A DNA stretch of 64,000 bases from Cryptomeria japonica (lineage: Eukaryota; Streptophyta; Pinopsida; Cupressales; Cupressaceae). The first letter of the stretch is position 1. Each line of letters begins with the position of its first letter. Position numbers and translations under genes: made by a program. Below the pieces are notes generated by a model. The model searched no databases, was not told the origin of the DNA, and saw only the letters and a program-made list of their open reading frames with translations. This document shows positions 22,954 to 34,546 of this stretch, one piece after another. The DNA is taken from NCBI RefSeq assembly GCF_030272615.1, contig NC_081415.1, forward strand, positions 378,125,892 to 378,189,891, read 5' to 3'.

Positions 22954-23665
22954 ATGCCTATTCAACCCAGAAGCTCTTCTAAAAATTCTGACAAGAGTAA
23001 GAAGCCCATGACTACCCTGGCTCAACAAATTCAAGATCTTAAGAAAGAAATATATGACATTCAACTCAACAAAAAGATTCAATGATCCCTCTTGAGATAA
23101 AAATTCATGATATTAAGAACACTAGACTTCAAGAAATGCTAAAACAATTACATAAGGTGGAACATAAAGTAATTGAAAATGAAAAGCCAAATCTCAAACA
23201 AGATCATGAGACATCTTCACCAAGACAAAAATACATCTATCCCCTAGATAGACAGTTTATACCTTTAGGGAAATCTATTTAGTTAGCTTTGGAAGAGCTT
23301 CTTAAGCACAATCTTATCATATTGCCTAACAAGACTGTATGGAGATGTGAAATTTTGAGTAATTACTATACATATCATAGGCATTACAAACATAAGACTT
23401 CAATGTGCATGAAATTAAAACATAAAATTAAAGACCTCCTTGATGATGGTGTTATTTAAATTGAAGATCATAAAAAATCACCTAAGGAGAAACCAGATGT
23501 CATTACCAAACATGATCAAAATTATGAACATGTGTCTAACAATGGCCCAATGTAGCCTCCATCTCCTAAGGATTCTCAACAACAATCCATACTATATCCC
23601 TCAAATAATGAACCTAATGTTGAATCTTCTCATGTTGATCCTCCAGGGCTATCTCAAGGGCCATC
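22954..23665 (+). pseudogene. Outer element gag, N-terminal part (split by Gypsy B)
   Basis: Gag precursor of a Gypsy-type element. The likely start is ATG 22954 (MPIQPRSSSKNSDKSKKP), followed by a short heptad-like stretch. A frameshift near 23080 moves reading to the 23082 frame, which holds FIPLGKSI, then a stop, then LALEELLKHNLIILP and the zinc-finger-like region YYTYHRHYKHKTSMCMKLKH (23355-23420). This is the layout of Tat/Ogre-type Gag C-termini, in which a Cys-x2-Tyr-His / His-x4-Cys finger is followed by KIKDLLDDG. The first zinc ligand appears as Tyr or is displaced, so this finger is degenerate. The frame runs up to the Gypsy B insertion inside CCATC and resumes in phase at 39618. 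Confidence 0.7.
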
Positions 23666-25279
23666 TGATGTAGAGGGGTTGCTCACTCCTACTGGTTTAG
23701 CTAATTTTTGATGTCTCTCTAGGCAGTCTCTTGAAACATCCGATGGTTCCACTCTTTCCAACCTTCCAAAGGTTGCAGGGCCCACCCTTAATGACCTTCC
23801 CAAGGTAATTAGACTAAGGTGACCTCCTCTTGTTTAGTGAGTGTCCAATACTCCTTATTTGAAACTTCCCTACTACACACCTTCTCACACTTCCACCAAG
23901 AGCCAACCCCTGCTACCTTACAATTTTCTCTCACATATTCCCAACTCTCATAGGGTTTAATTGTTGTTGTTTCCTAACCCTATCTCTTCAACTAGGACCT
24001 TGGAGAGTACCGATTCCAAGCTTAAAGACCAATTTGCACTTTTAGGCCTACTTGGAGACCTAGTCCAATTAGCCTTGTCGGTGAGGTATTTTGCACTTTC
24101 CAACTTGCATTCCTACACACCAGTATGAACTCTTTGGCTTTTCAGATACCATTTTGAAATTTTCATACGATATCTCAGAATTGGATCTGGGTTTGGTCGC
24201 TAGCTGTCCTAACCCTTTTTTAGGCCTAATTCCTCATTTTAAGCCAACAAAATAGGGTCTTGCTCAAATGCCTTCACCAGTCTAATTTATCAAGGATTTT
24301 GATGATTTTTTTAGGTCTTTACACCCATGAGGATGTCCAATCCAACTTTGAACCAAATCCATCCAATGGATTTACCCATCTAGGGCCTGTTGTCCATGTT
24401 CCCCATTGCTTGCCAACTCAACGTGCCAAGCCTAGGGTATGGTGGCAAATCTGGAGTTTAGCCTCCCTTGTCTTAAAAAAAATGAAAACGTACTTTACAA
24501 GGCCTCCTAACTTTCCACAAGATTTTAGTATGTGGTTCCACCATGGAATGCTAGGTTTGAGCCATGAGGTCTTTCAAAACCCTTGTTTCAAGGTCTTTGA
24601 GTCCCGCTTGTTACAAAAATGACAAAACTTACAAAATATAACACTTCACCCTCAAATCACCATGCAATGAAAGGTATGTCTCTGTTCTAACAATCCATTC
24701 CTTGGTCAGAGCTTGGAAGTCCGTACAGACTGTACGATACCAAGAAAACTTAAAGCAAATCACTGAAAACACAACAAATTGAAGGCTAAATCTTGCTCTC
24801 CTTATTCCAATTCTTCAACCAACCTTCTCATGAGTTTTCCCAGGCCTTATATCAGCCTTGGCTTGGTTACAAGTGTCTTCTAACTAAAAAAGACAACCAA
24901 CTTGTCGTTGGTGCTTGGAAAAATGCAAAAGTTGTAAAGTTGCTATGAGCAACTTTTGCAACTTTTTACAACTTTTACATAATTGAGCAACTTTGGCCCA
25001 AACCAAACCTAGATCACTTCTAAAGGTCCAAATGACCTTTAAAACCATTAACCACATGAAACAACCTATTCTAACATAAAACCAACTTATTCTACCAAGT
25101 ACTCTACCTAGCACCCTTAAGAACCCATAGGCCAACATTGGCCAATTAGTGACTCCTAGGGTCCTTACATACATTTGAGTACTTTGTCACTAACCTATTG
25201 ACCTTATAACAAACCAAAATCACATGATTCCTAACTCTTGGAACCTACACAACAAAATTTCTCTTGTGCTCTTGCACCA
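23666..25279 (-). repeat. 3' LTR of Gypsy B
   Basis: 1614 bp. On the plus strand it runs TGATGTAGA to TTGCACCA; on the minus strand TGGTGCAAGAGC to CTACATCA. It aligns with the 1616 bp right copy. It contains an imperfect hairpin of AAGTTGC/GCAACTT arms at 24924-24978. The frame 24260-24622 is not supported as a gene. Confidence 0.92.
24924..24978. repeat. Inverted repeat in the Gypsy B LTR
   Basis: Arms GCAAAAGTTGTAAAGTTGCT and AGCAACTTTTGCAAC with extra ACTTTTTACAACTTTT, around a three-base centre ATG. The same structure is in the right LTR at about 39248-39311. Confidence 0.6.
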
Positions 25280-25300
25280 TGCTCCGGGGGTAAGAAGAAC

Positions 25301-26075
25301 TCAAGTCTCTTGAGTGGATAAAGCTTGGATAGTTGTTCCATGTTGTATGATATCTCTTTCTGACATCCATGTAGCCTCTAACTTAGGTAGCCTTGTCCAT
25401 TTGATCAGATAGTCTTTATAGACCCCTCTCCTAGTCTTTTTCACAACTTTAGAATCCAAAATGCATTCCAATGTGACCGGTTGGCTTGGAGGTAAATCTT
25501 TTAACCAGTCTACATCTCCTACAATGGTAGGTTCTTCTTGATTTGTAGTTGTTTGAGACCCCTTGTATAGATACAAATCACATATATTGAAGATTGGGGA
25601 TATGCCCAAGTTTGGTGGTAACTCCAACTCATAGGCATTTTTGCCAAATTTATGCAACACCTTAAGAGGTCCAATCTTCTTCATGCATAGCTTACTAGGT
25701 TGTCCCTTGGGTAGCCTCTCCTTCCTCAAGTAGGCCAACACTAGATCACCAACCTGAAAGTGTACTTCTCTCTGTTTGTGCCTTGTACTTCTCATTGTGT
25801 TGCTGCAATGTCTTCTTGACCCGCTCATGTATCTCTTTTATATTTTCTGCAAAATTTTCCCCTTGTGCACTTCTATGGTCCATATGACTGAGGTCTCTAA
25901 GTTCCAAGATGCCCCTAGGATGACATCCATAAACAATTTCAAAAGGACTCTGACCTATGATTCTATTAACCAAGTCATTGTAGGCATACTTTGCTTGACC
26001 CAATACTAGATCCCAAGCTTGTCCATGTTGTTTGGTGAGACATCTCAACAAGTTGCCTAAGGATCTGTTAACCAC
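25301..26075 (-). pseudogene. Gypsy B integrase C-terminal part with chromodomain
   Basis: Two overlapping minus frames joined by a frameshift near 25,790. The first (about 26075-25746) holds [12 protein letters not shown], then AWDLVLGQAKYAYNDLVN and SPFEIVYGCHPRG, the known end of the integrase core and the start of the C-terminal domain. The second (25828-25301) has the HFQVGDLVLAYLRKERLP segment and a chromodomain near its end: YLIKWTRLPKLEATWMSE, with conserved Tyr, Trp and the ATWM segment. Chromodomains of this type direct chromovirus integration to modified histones in known families. Frame damage makes the copy non-functional. Confidence 0.9.
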
Positions 26076-26472
26076 TTCAATTTGACCATATGTGGATGGT
26101 ATGCTAATGAAAAGGAAAGTTTAGTGCCTAGTTTCTTCCATAAGGTTCTCCAAAAGTGACTTACAAATTTAGTGTCTCTATCACTCACAATGCTAACCAG
26201 TAAGCCATGAATCCTCACAACTTCCTTGAGGAATAGCCTTTCTATGTAAGAGGCATCATTAGTGCATTTGCAAGGCACAAAGTGTGTCATCTTGCTGAAT
26301 CTGTCCACTATGACAGAAACATTGTCATACCCTCTTGGAGTCCTAGGCAAGCTAAGAACAAAGTCCATGCTCAAACATTCCCACGGTCTGGTGGGTATGG
26401 CCAATGGCTGATATAAACCTGCATTGGTGGAGGTTCCCTTAGCTCTCTAACATATGGGACATTGCTCCACAA
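26057..26472 (-). pseudogene. Gypsy B integrase core
   Basis: Strand-transfer enzyme core. After the second half of the zinc-binding site (QCPIC at about 26455) come the first catalytic Asp in [28 protein letters not shown] and the second catalytic Asp in [18 protein letters not shown] frameshift at about 26,075-26,100 moves the HP[12 protein letters not shown] segment with the third catalytic residue (Glu) into another frame. A TAG interrupts the zinc-binding segment right after CPIC. The frame upstream is cut at 26472 by the inserted element and continues at 34547. Confidence 0.88.
26468..26472. other. Target-site duplication CACAA, left copy
   Basis: CACAA precedes the TGTTACTAC start of the inner element and recurs at 34547-34551 right after its 3' end. 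This proves the borders of the inner insertion. Confidence 0.93.
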
Positions 26473-27655
26473 TGTTACTACTTATCAAATTGCCATTAGT
26501 TTCTTATCCAAAGTCATCCTATATATTCTAGTCAATTAGTATTACTGAATCATGCAGTCGGTACACATAGAGAAGTCAGTATGAACAGTCTAGTCGGTTA
26601 CAGAAGAAAGCAGTCACAGAACACAGTGTTCACCGAGCTGATTACCGAGTAAAGTTTCATGGCTACCAAGTGATAAAGTTAACTCACTGAGTTGATATTC
26701 ACCGAGTGAAATGTTTTACTAGATTCATTGAACTTGGACATGCACTTGAAAACGTGTTACAAGATCGAGGCACATCTAACCGTTTTTGCATTGGGAATTG
26801 CACTAGGATATTGTGTATGATTACAAGGTCAATCTAACCAATGAGATATTTTGTTTAGTCATTCATTCAAAGAATATTTTTGTAAGATCGAAGCAATGAA
26901 TTAGATCACCGCTATAAGAGATTTATTTAGCATGATTCTAGGGCTAGACATAACATATGCAACAAGATATGTGAGATAACAGTGTGTATGCATGAAGGAA
27001 GACTGTTACAGAGACATAGAGAGGTCATCAAGAAGGTTATCAGTGAACAGTCAAAGAACAGAGTAAATAGAAGGGTTTACCGAGTTTCATTATGGGTTAC
27101 CGAGGTATTCTACAAGCTAGGTAATCTTATTCAGAGCACATAGAATTTGCTTTAGCATTTCAGATGTAAAGCTGCAAATATTTGTAATGATTTTTTTGTA
27201 ATATTTTGAAGTTGTAAGAAAAACCTTTAATAGGGTAAAAGACTCTAACCAAGTCTATAAATTCTAAATCCTTTAACTAGGTGCTACACTTATATAGTGT
27301 TGTAAAAATCCTTTAGTAAGGTAGATCTAACTGATCTTGATAATCCTAACAGGGTAAGCTATCAGAAATAGCTAAATGTAGCTCTAACCGAGCATTCTTT
27401 ATTATTGCAGTAGTGAAGTTGTGGGTGCCATCCCCACCGCAGTTTTTCTCTCTAACCAAGAGTTTCTGCGTGACCAAAATATATGTGTTATGGAGTGAAT
27501 CATGTATGATTGTTATCTGTTGATCTTAGTTTTATTTTATGTTACTGCACTATTAAGTCTATGCATAATAGTAAGGTTATTATCAGGGAAAAGTTTTGAA
27601 GTACTGATTCACCCCTCCCCTCTTAGTACATTAGCTTTCTATATTGGGCCTAACA
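26473..27655 (+). repeat. 5' LTR of the inner element
   Basis: 1183 bp, TGTTACTAC to GGGCCTAACA. Contains several ACCGAG(T) words and the C-rich tract near its 3' end. The frame 27502-27807 starts in the LTR only because the gag frame is open upstream of its likely ATG at 27718. Confidence 0.93.
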
Positions 27656-27657
27656 AT

Positions 27658-27669
27658 TGGTATCAGAGC
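27658..27669 (+). other. Primer binding site of the inner element
   Basis: TGGTATCAGAGC, matching the 3' end of initiator tRNA-Met over 12 bases, two bases after the LTR. Confidence 0.92.
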
Positions 27670-27717
27670 TTCAATCTTGGAAAAGGGTTTAACTACCTAA
27701 AGAGAAAGATCTTAGCA

Positions 27718-29067
27718 ATGGAAGGCTACAAACAATCTCGGAGGATTGTGCATCTTCAAGAAGAGCTAGATAATGCAAATCAAGTGATTGCAGACATGCA
27801 GAGGTAAATGCAAAAATCTCTAAAAGTAAGGAGAAGATTATCTGATGACTTGTAGGATTCCCAAGAGCTAGTGGAACAAATTGAGACATCATCTGAGAAC
27901 AGTATATCTGAAGAGACTGAAGAAATGATTGGAATGTTGAAAGAAAAGAACAAAGCATTGGCTGATCAACTAAAAGCAATGAAAAGAGAACATGAACATT
28001 TCATAACACAAATGACTGAAAATCTAGATGCATTAAGGATAGCTGAGGATAAAGCAAGAGATCTACAAAGAGAGAAACAACAACTTGAAGCTCTAGTATC
28101 TGATAAGGATGATGAAATCATAAGGTTAACTGGTATTCAACAAAATATGATAGATCAACTAGGTTATGCACGTCATGAAGCAATTATGAAGAATGATGAA
28201 AATCAATCATTGAAACTTGAAGTATCAAGGTTGACTAGTGAACTTGAAACAGAGAAGAAATCCAAAGAATCATTGGAGAAAAGTTATGAAGCATCAAAGA
28301 TGTTGGATGAGCAACTGAATACAAGAAGAATCTACAAAGATGGAGGACTCGGTTACAAAGGAAAAGAATCAACCGAGAAAGGAATTCATACTACCGAGAG
28401 AGGAGAATCATCAAAACAAGCTAGAAAAAGGAATAACATCAAAAGGAAGAAGCCTATTTGCTACTACTATGGAAATCAAGGTCATACTGCCAACATATGC
28501 CAAATCAGAAAAGGTAAGCAATCAAATATCTCTAAGTCCAATGGATATTGTTACAATTGCAATAAATATGGTCACACACCTAATCAATGTAGGACAAAGT
28601 CTGTTAGCAACTATCAGAAGGCAAAATTCAAAGGGTTTTGTAAAAACTACAATAGATATGGACATAGTACCAAGAAGTGCTGGTTTAAGCAAAAGAACTA
28701 CATGAAGTATCCACATCGAGCAAACACTGGAGGTTACCGAACTCACACAGATCCTTACTGACAATATGCAGCAATACCATGGGATTACAATACAAGGATG
28801 TGCAAATGTTGTGGAAGATATGGACATATAAGTGCCAACTGTTTTATAAGGTTTGGAATGAACAACTGGAGATCATGGAGAAATCCTAGTATGACATGTT
28901 TTCATTGTCACAAAGCTGGACATTTAGCTGGAGATTGTAGAGATCAACCAAGAAAAGACACTGATGAGATAAAAGAAAAATTCAAGATGATTTGGAAAAA
29001 GAAAGAAATTATGTTTGATGAAAAAAGCACCTTACCTACCGAGTTGGGTGCACCTATTTCAAATTAG
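27718..29067 (+). pseudogene. Gag-like protein: coiled coil plus five CCHC zinc knuckles
   Basis: One frame of about 449 codons from ATG 27718 to TAG 29065-29067 with three internal stops (TAA 27805, TAG near 27853, TGA 28759). The N-terminal two thirds is a long heptad-rich coiled coil (Leu/Ile-spaced, EEMIGMLKEKNKALADQLKA and on). A basic linker follows, then five knuckle units: CYYYGNQGHTANIC, CYNCNKYGHTPNQC, CKNYNRYGHSTKKC, CKCCGRYGHISANC and CFHCHKAGHLAGDC. Units 2, 4 and 5 are perfect Cx2Cx4Hx4C; units 1 and 3 have Tyr for the second Cys. The usual Copia Gag N-terminal domain is not seen. Role in RNA binding and particle assembly is inferred from the knuckles and position after the primer site. 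Confidence 0.85.
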
Positions 29068-29592
29068 TCAATGAAAGGTATGAAGGGACTGCAATCTTTA
29101 AAAAGTTAAATCATAACAGTTCCTATTCTATTATGTATGAAATTCAAAATCTGCATAGTTAAGATGCAATTAGTCAGTTTATATACTATATAGGAAACTT
29201 GTCAAGTCGGTGTATACAGGAAACCTGTCAAGTCAGTTAATAAAGCTAAGTTGGGTACTTGGTGAAAATAGAAAATGGAGTAAATCGGTAAAAGGTGAAC
29301 CGAGTGCATTTAATATCTTGACCTAACTTGCACAGAGCCCGATGAGGTATTTTTGAGTACTTAAAAGTGTTTTCGCGGTCATTTTCATTCACCCAAGTTT
29401 TCAAGAAGAAGAACAGAGCAAATCAAAGCGATCAAACTTCATTCAAAGCAAATTTTGAGGTATTTACATCAATCTATTCACACTGTTTAGCTGGTTTCCG
29501 ATCTAGTCAAATTGCTATTGTCTACCGAGTGTGAAGAGTCAGTCACTTGTAAACCCTAAGGATAACTTGTCAAATCTTACCTAAAATCTACC
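29068..29592 (+). other. Spacer between the two frames of the inner element
   Basis: 525 bp without a supported gene. It contains several (A/T)CCGAG words and a segment ATGAGGTATTTTTGAG; it may be the leader of a second transcript or an intron-like spacer, which cannot be told from sequence alone. Confidence 0.5.
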
Positions 29593-32500
29593 ATGGCGCC
29601 CAAGATCCAAGACCCTATAGTTGTCCAAAATGTGGAGAAGTCCTCATTGAAATATTCCCTAACTCCTAAAGTTGCCTCAGAACCAGATGATAAAACTGCA
29701 TTTTCACTCATCCCGGATCGAGTCTTGTTAGTAGAAGATGTCAGATTCTTTACCAAATGCCATGTTGAGGAACTTGGTCATGTAGAGATTAGTGACACAT
29801 ATGATGAACTGTGCACTAATGGCAAACTGGATAGTAAGTTTGAGCACATCAAAATCAAGGGATTAACTGAAGCCCTAGTCTATCCTCGTGTATTCCAACC
29901 CCAATGGGTTAAGTTTGTATTGAGCAGAGTACATGATGATTTCATGTGGCTACAAGAGCAACCGTTCAAGATCACAAAGGAAGTCATTCACCTGATCACC
30001 GGATATCCCATCTACGATCATGCTCGTGCACAGAAAATGATATCACAAAAGGATCTAATCAATCTAACTAGAGTAGAATCCGATTACCGAGGACTAAAAT
30101 TGAATGATGTCACTGATGTTGAACTAAAATTTGCAATTAGAGTTATTGGTTACTATTTCTTCCAATCTACAAGGGAAAACAGTGTACCATGTGCTGCAGT
30201 GGACCTGGCCTACAAAACAGTGAAGAAGGGAATGAAAGTAGACTTATGTGAAGTGCTACTAAAGAACTTGTTTGAGAACTTGAACACAATAAGGAAGCCG
30301 AAGAAGAACAACTCGACAAACACACTCAAGTTCAGTTCATTACTTATATGTATGTTTTTCTATTTTGAGAAGTTCTTTCCCTTAGTCAGTAAAGTAGTAT
30401 GGGAGCAACACCAACCTATCACCCATCAGATCAATGACTACATCAAGAAGTTAGGAGATAACTTTAATGATATCATGGATGATTACTTCAGAAAATTCCA
30501 AGAGAAAATGCACAATAGGTACAGGATCCCATCACAGCTAGTCGAAAAATACAAAGACAATATATGTTTTGAAGTCGACACTAATTATTGCTATGTAAAT
30601 GCTGTTGAACTGAGGACTCAATCATTGCAACCAATGGGTTATGAGATTGATTATGATATCACACAACAAAAAATTGATTCCTATCTATCATTTCCAAGGC
30701 ATGCAATAGAACTAAGGTATGGAACCTATGAAGAGGTGAAGGAGAAAGTAAAAATGAGCATTGTAGTACCTAAGGCTAGAAGAAAAGCTACAAAGATGAT
30801 AAAGGCTTTAACTGAGAAATTAGGAGAAGGATCCTCCTCTACACCTGTCAAAGGCAATCTTGCCATTACCAAAGAGGAGACAAAAGCTCAAGAGGCTGCA
30901 ATAACATTGAGCACAGAGTTGCCAAAGGGAAAAGTTCTGAAAAGAAAGAAATAGGACATCACAAAGGCCCTATCGACTCCACCAATAAAGAGACCCAACA
31001 CCAGAGCATCAACTGCATCACCGAGCAAGAAACAAAAGACTGTTGTCATTCCCAAGGTAACTAAGACTTACAAGAAATCAACTCGGAGACTCATTTTGGC
31101 AAAAGAGTCGAGTGATAAAGAGTTTGATGATGCAAACAAATTCCAGACTGTGAAAAGCAAAAAGGTAAACATTCACAGTGTTGAAAACTTTTGTGCCAAT
31201 CTCAAAGAATACGGTGGATTTGCAGGATTCAAATATGTTAAGTATGAGACTAGGAATAATGATGAGAAATGATAGATTGAAGAAGCTGTCATATGTACAC
31301 TTCTGAAGTTTCGATTAGCACCATTAGAACTAGCAAAGTCACTTCCGAGTGAACTCTACTCACATATTGATAACAGATGGAAATATGCAATGGATTCAGA
31401 GAGACAAATAAGAGAAAGGAGTCTAGTCCATCTATTTCTTGACATGTCCGTAGCTGAAATCAAGGAGCATTTGTCCACATACAATTCAAAATTTCTTGTG
31501 AAACAGAGAGCCTTAAAATTGATGAATGGGCTATACATTGATGTGGAAAATGAGACTAAAGCCAAGTGGCAGGAGATCTTCAAACAAAAGGATGTAGGTG
31601 AAAAATATCAAATTGAAATTGTTGATGTCACTGAGCAAGATCCAGATGTCACTGAGCAAGGTCCAGACCCGGTTGACACTATACAAATTGATGCAGATGT
31701 AATGGATGAAGCAACATTGGAGCAGGAAATGATTGAAGGCACCACTTATGCAAAACTTATCTCTAGTGAATCTATCTTAGAACAAGTTTAGCCTTATCTG
31801 CCGGTGAAGCCACCAGTCTCAACCGAAGCTCCCAAGGATACCAAGCAAGTTACCGAAGGTAACAAATATGAAGCTGTAGAAGATATAAGTAATAAATCTA
31901 AAGTTGCAGTAGACACAACCAAAGATCAGAAGTCTCAAGCACAGACAAGCCCTGCAACTATTACAACCGAGACCCCTAGCACCGAGCCACCCAGAGACAC
32001 TGCAACTCCTACAAGAATAGACCAAAGTGTTGCATCTATTGAGCAACCTACCGAGGGCCAGCAAGCCTCACAAGCACTTGTCTTAGTGCCATAGACCAAA
32101 GGCAAAGAGAAGAAGGTGAGAAAACATGGTTTTAAATTTGACTTATCTAAACTGATCGTGTTGCCCAATGTAGACATTTCCAAATTGAAAGGGCAAGCAC
32201 TCACTGAATTTAGTGAACTATGCAAAGCAAAGGATGAACAGGAGAAGCAACTGGCCATACAAAAAAAGAATAAAGTACTTCAGAAGTTTAGGACACTACT
32301 CAGAGAAATGCTACCATTAGCAACAGTGTCAACCGATGCAGCCATCCATATTCAGTTGGATGAACTCCTAAATCAGATTGAAACATCTGGAGTTGATGCA
32401 TCCGAGTACTTAAGCAAGCTCAAGGATAAAGAGCTTACAACAAAAATGATAGAGGAAGTTCAAAAATCAATTGTTGTTGGCAAGGTAAAACTTGTCAAAT

Positions 32501-33021
32501 TCATTGCTGAGTTGTCCCCTCAACTCAAGCACATTCTTTATTTATTCTAGAAATTGTGTACATTTTCTTTATTTATTAAAGATATAAAAAATAAAATTGA
32601 TGCCATTGAGAAAGAGATCACTGATCTCTCATCTAAGTTGACCACTGAGCCTAATTCAGTTCAGAATTTTTACAAGAAGTTACAACAGCTCATGGCTCAA
32701 TAGTTAGAACTGAGGAATGAAGAGCATAAAATTAGGATGGATATAATGACCCTTCAAACATTATTCCTTCCTCATCTCTCATCAGTACAGGAACAGCTCA
32801 CCCGAGCTACAAGCTTATCAACTACACAAGAGGGAAGCACTCTTGATGGCTTGATATCACTCTTATCTAATATTCAAGCACACAACTCCTTAATGGAAAG
32901 TATCAAGGACTCACTCTCAGTCACCCTCACCGATGCTCGGACCAAGTATAAGACTATTTTGATCAGTTACCACCTCCAGATGGAAATTAAGTTTTTAATG
33001 TTTGTCAAAAAGGGGGAGTAA
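29593..33021 (+). pseudogene. Unknown ORF of about 1142 codons in the inner element
   Basis: Starts at ATG 29593 in ACCATGG context. The first 453 codons are fully open; the same frame then runs to TAA 33019 with seven internal stops (30952, 31270, 31273, 31789, 32092, 32548, 32701). Residues about 95-140 read VYPRVFQPQWVKFVLSRVHD, then FKITKEVIHLITGYPIYDHA, which reminds me of plant transposon-encoded proteins of unknown role; I cannot name a family. Later parts are acidic, with a repeat DVTEQDPDVTEQGPDP near 31628-31670, a Pro/Thr-rich stretch (31804-32094) and helical, coiled-coil-like ends. No protease, RT or integrase motif and no clear membrane segment. The position after gag is where some Copia elements (SIRE type) keep an env-like frame, but the resemblance goes no further. 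Confidence 0.75.
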
Positions 33022-33363
33022 TATTATGATACTACAAAGAGGAAAGCTTAGCAAAGGGGGAGTAATTCTACACTTGGAGAGTAATATAGTTTTGATACCA
33101 CAATTTTGAGTATTGTATACAATGGGAGTATACCGAGCAGAATATACAGAGCACTCAGAGCACACAAGTACAGAACAAAACCGAACATGAAAAATTTAGA
33201 GTTATGTATAGAATAATGATAAGGGGAGTATATCTGCATATACTATTTTATTGACTATTTTACATATTGTCAAGTATAGTCATTTTGCAAGTATATAGTT
33301 TTTGAGTTATGACTTTGTAAGTAGTTTTTGTCAAACATCTCAACTAATGTCAAAAGGGGTGAT
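33022..33363 (+). other. 3' untranslated part and polypurine tracts of the inner element
   Basis: Contains AAAAAGGGGGAG (33008-33019), GCAAAGGGGGAG (about 33053-33064) and TCAAAAGGGGTGAT directly before the 3' LTR. The last is in the position of the functional polypurine tract; the first two look like extra tracts, as seen in other Copia-type elements. Confidence 0.65.
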
Positions 33364-34546
33364 TGTTACTACTTATCAAATTGCCATTAGTTTCTTATCC
33401 AAAGTCATACTATATATTCTAGTCGGTTAGTATTACTGAATCATGCAGTCGGTACACACAGAGAAGTTGGTATGAACAGTCTAGTCGGTTACAAAAGAAA
33501 GTAGTCATAGAACATAGTGTTCACTGAACTGATTACCGAGTAAATTTTCATGGCTATCGAGTGGTAAAGTTAACTCACCAAGTTGATATTCACCAAGTGA
33601 AACATTTTACCAAATACATTGAACTTGGACATGCACATGAAAATGTGTTACAAGATCAAGGCACATCTAACTGTTTTTGCATTGGGAATTGCACTAGGAG
33701 ATTGTGTATGATTACAAGGTCAATCTAACCAATGAGATATTTTGTTTAGTCATTCATTCGAAGAATATTTTTGTAAGATCAAAGCAATGAATTAGATCAC
33801 TTCTGTAAGAGATTTATTTAGCATGATTCTAGGGTTAGACATAACATATGCAACAAGAGATGTGAGATAACAGTGTGTATGCATGAAGGAAGACTGTTAT
33901 AGAGACATAGAGAGGTCACCGAGAAGGTTATCAATGAATAGTCAAAGAACAGTGTAAACAGAAGGGTTTACCGAGTTTCATTATGGGTTACCGAGGTATG
34001 CTACAAGCTAGGTAATCTTATTCAGAGCACATAGAATCTGCTTTAGCATTTCAGATGTAAAGCTGCAGATATTTGTAATGATTTTATTGTAATATTTTGA
34101 AGTTGTAAGAAAAACCTTTAACAGGGTAAAAGACTCTAACCAAGTATATAAATTGTAAATCCTTTAACCAGGTGCTACACTTATATAGTGTTGTAAAAAT
34201 CCTTTAGTAAGGTAGACCTAACTGATCTTGATACTCCTAACAGGGTAAGCTATCAGAAATAGCTAAATGTAGCTCTAACCAAGCATTCTTTATTATTGCA
34301 GTAGTGAAGTTGTGGGTGCCATCCCCACCGCATTTTTTCTCTCTAACCAAGAGTTTCTGCATGACCAAAATATATGTGTTATGGAGTGAATCATGTATGA
34401 TTGTTATCTGTTGATCTTAGTTTTATTTTATGTTACTGCACTATTAAGTCTATGCATAACAGCAAGGTTATTATCAGGGAAAAGTTTTGAAGTACTGATT
34501 CATCCCTCCCCTCTCAGTACATTAGCTTTCTATATTGGGCCTAACA
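33364..34546 (+). repeat. 3' LTR of the inner element
   Basis: 1183 bp, the same length as the 5' LTR, TGTTACTAC to GGGCCTAACA, followed by CACAA. Confidence 0.93.

Larger units (their letters stand above)
26473..34546 (+). mobile_element. Inner non-autonomous LTR element with multi-knuckle gag and a long unknown ORF
   Basis: Complete element of 8074 bp with LTRs of 1183 bp each, a TGGTATCAGAGC primer site two bases after the 5' LTR and the CACAA duplication. The 5.7 kb internal part encodes a coiled-coil, five-knuckle Gag-like protein and a second frame of about 1142 codons. I find no protease, RT, RNase H or integrase motif on either strand. The LTR 3' end (CACCCCTCCCCTCTTAGTAC then CTAACA) and the Met primer site are of Copia type, so a Copia element is the likely source of pol (inference). 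By eye, the first 350 bp of the two LTRs show roughly thirty differences, mostly C/T and A/G, so the insertion is old. Confidence 0.93.
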
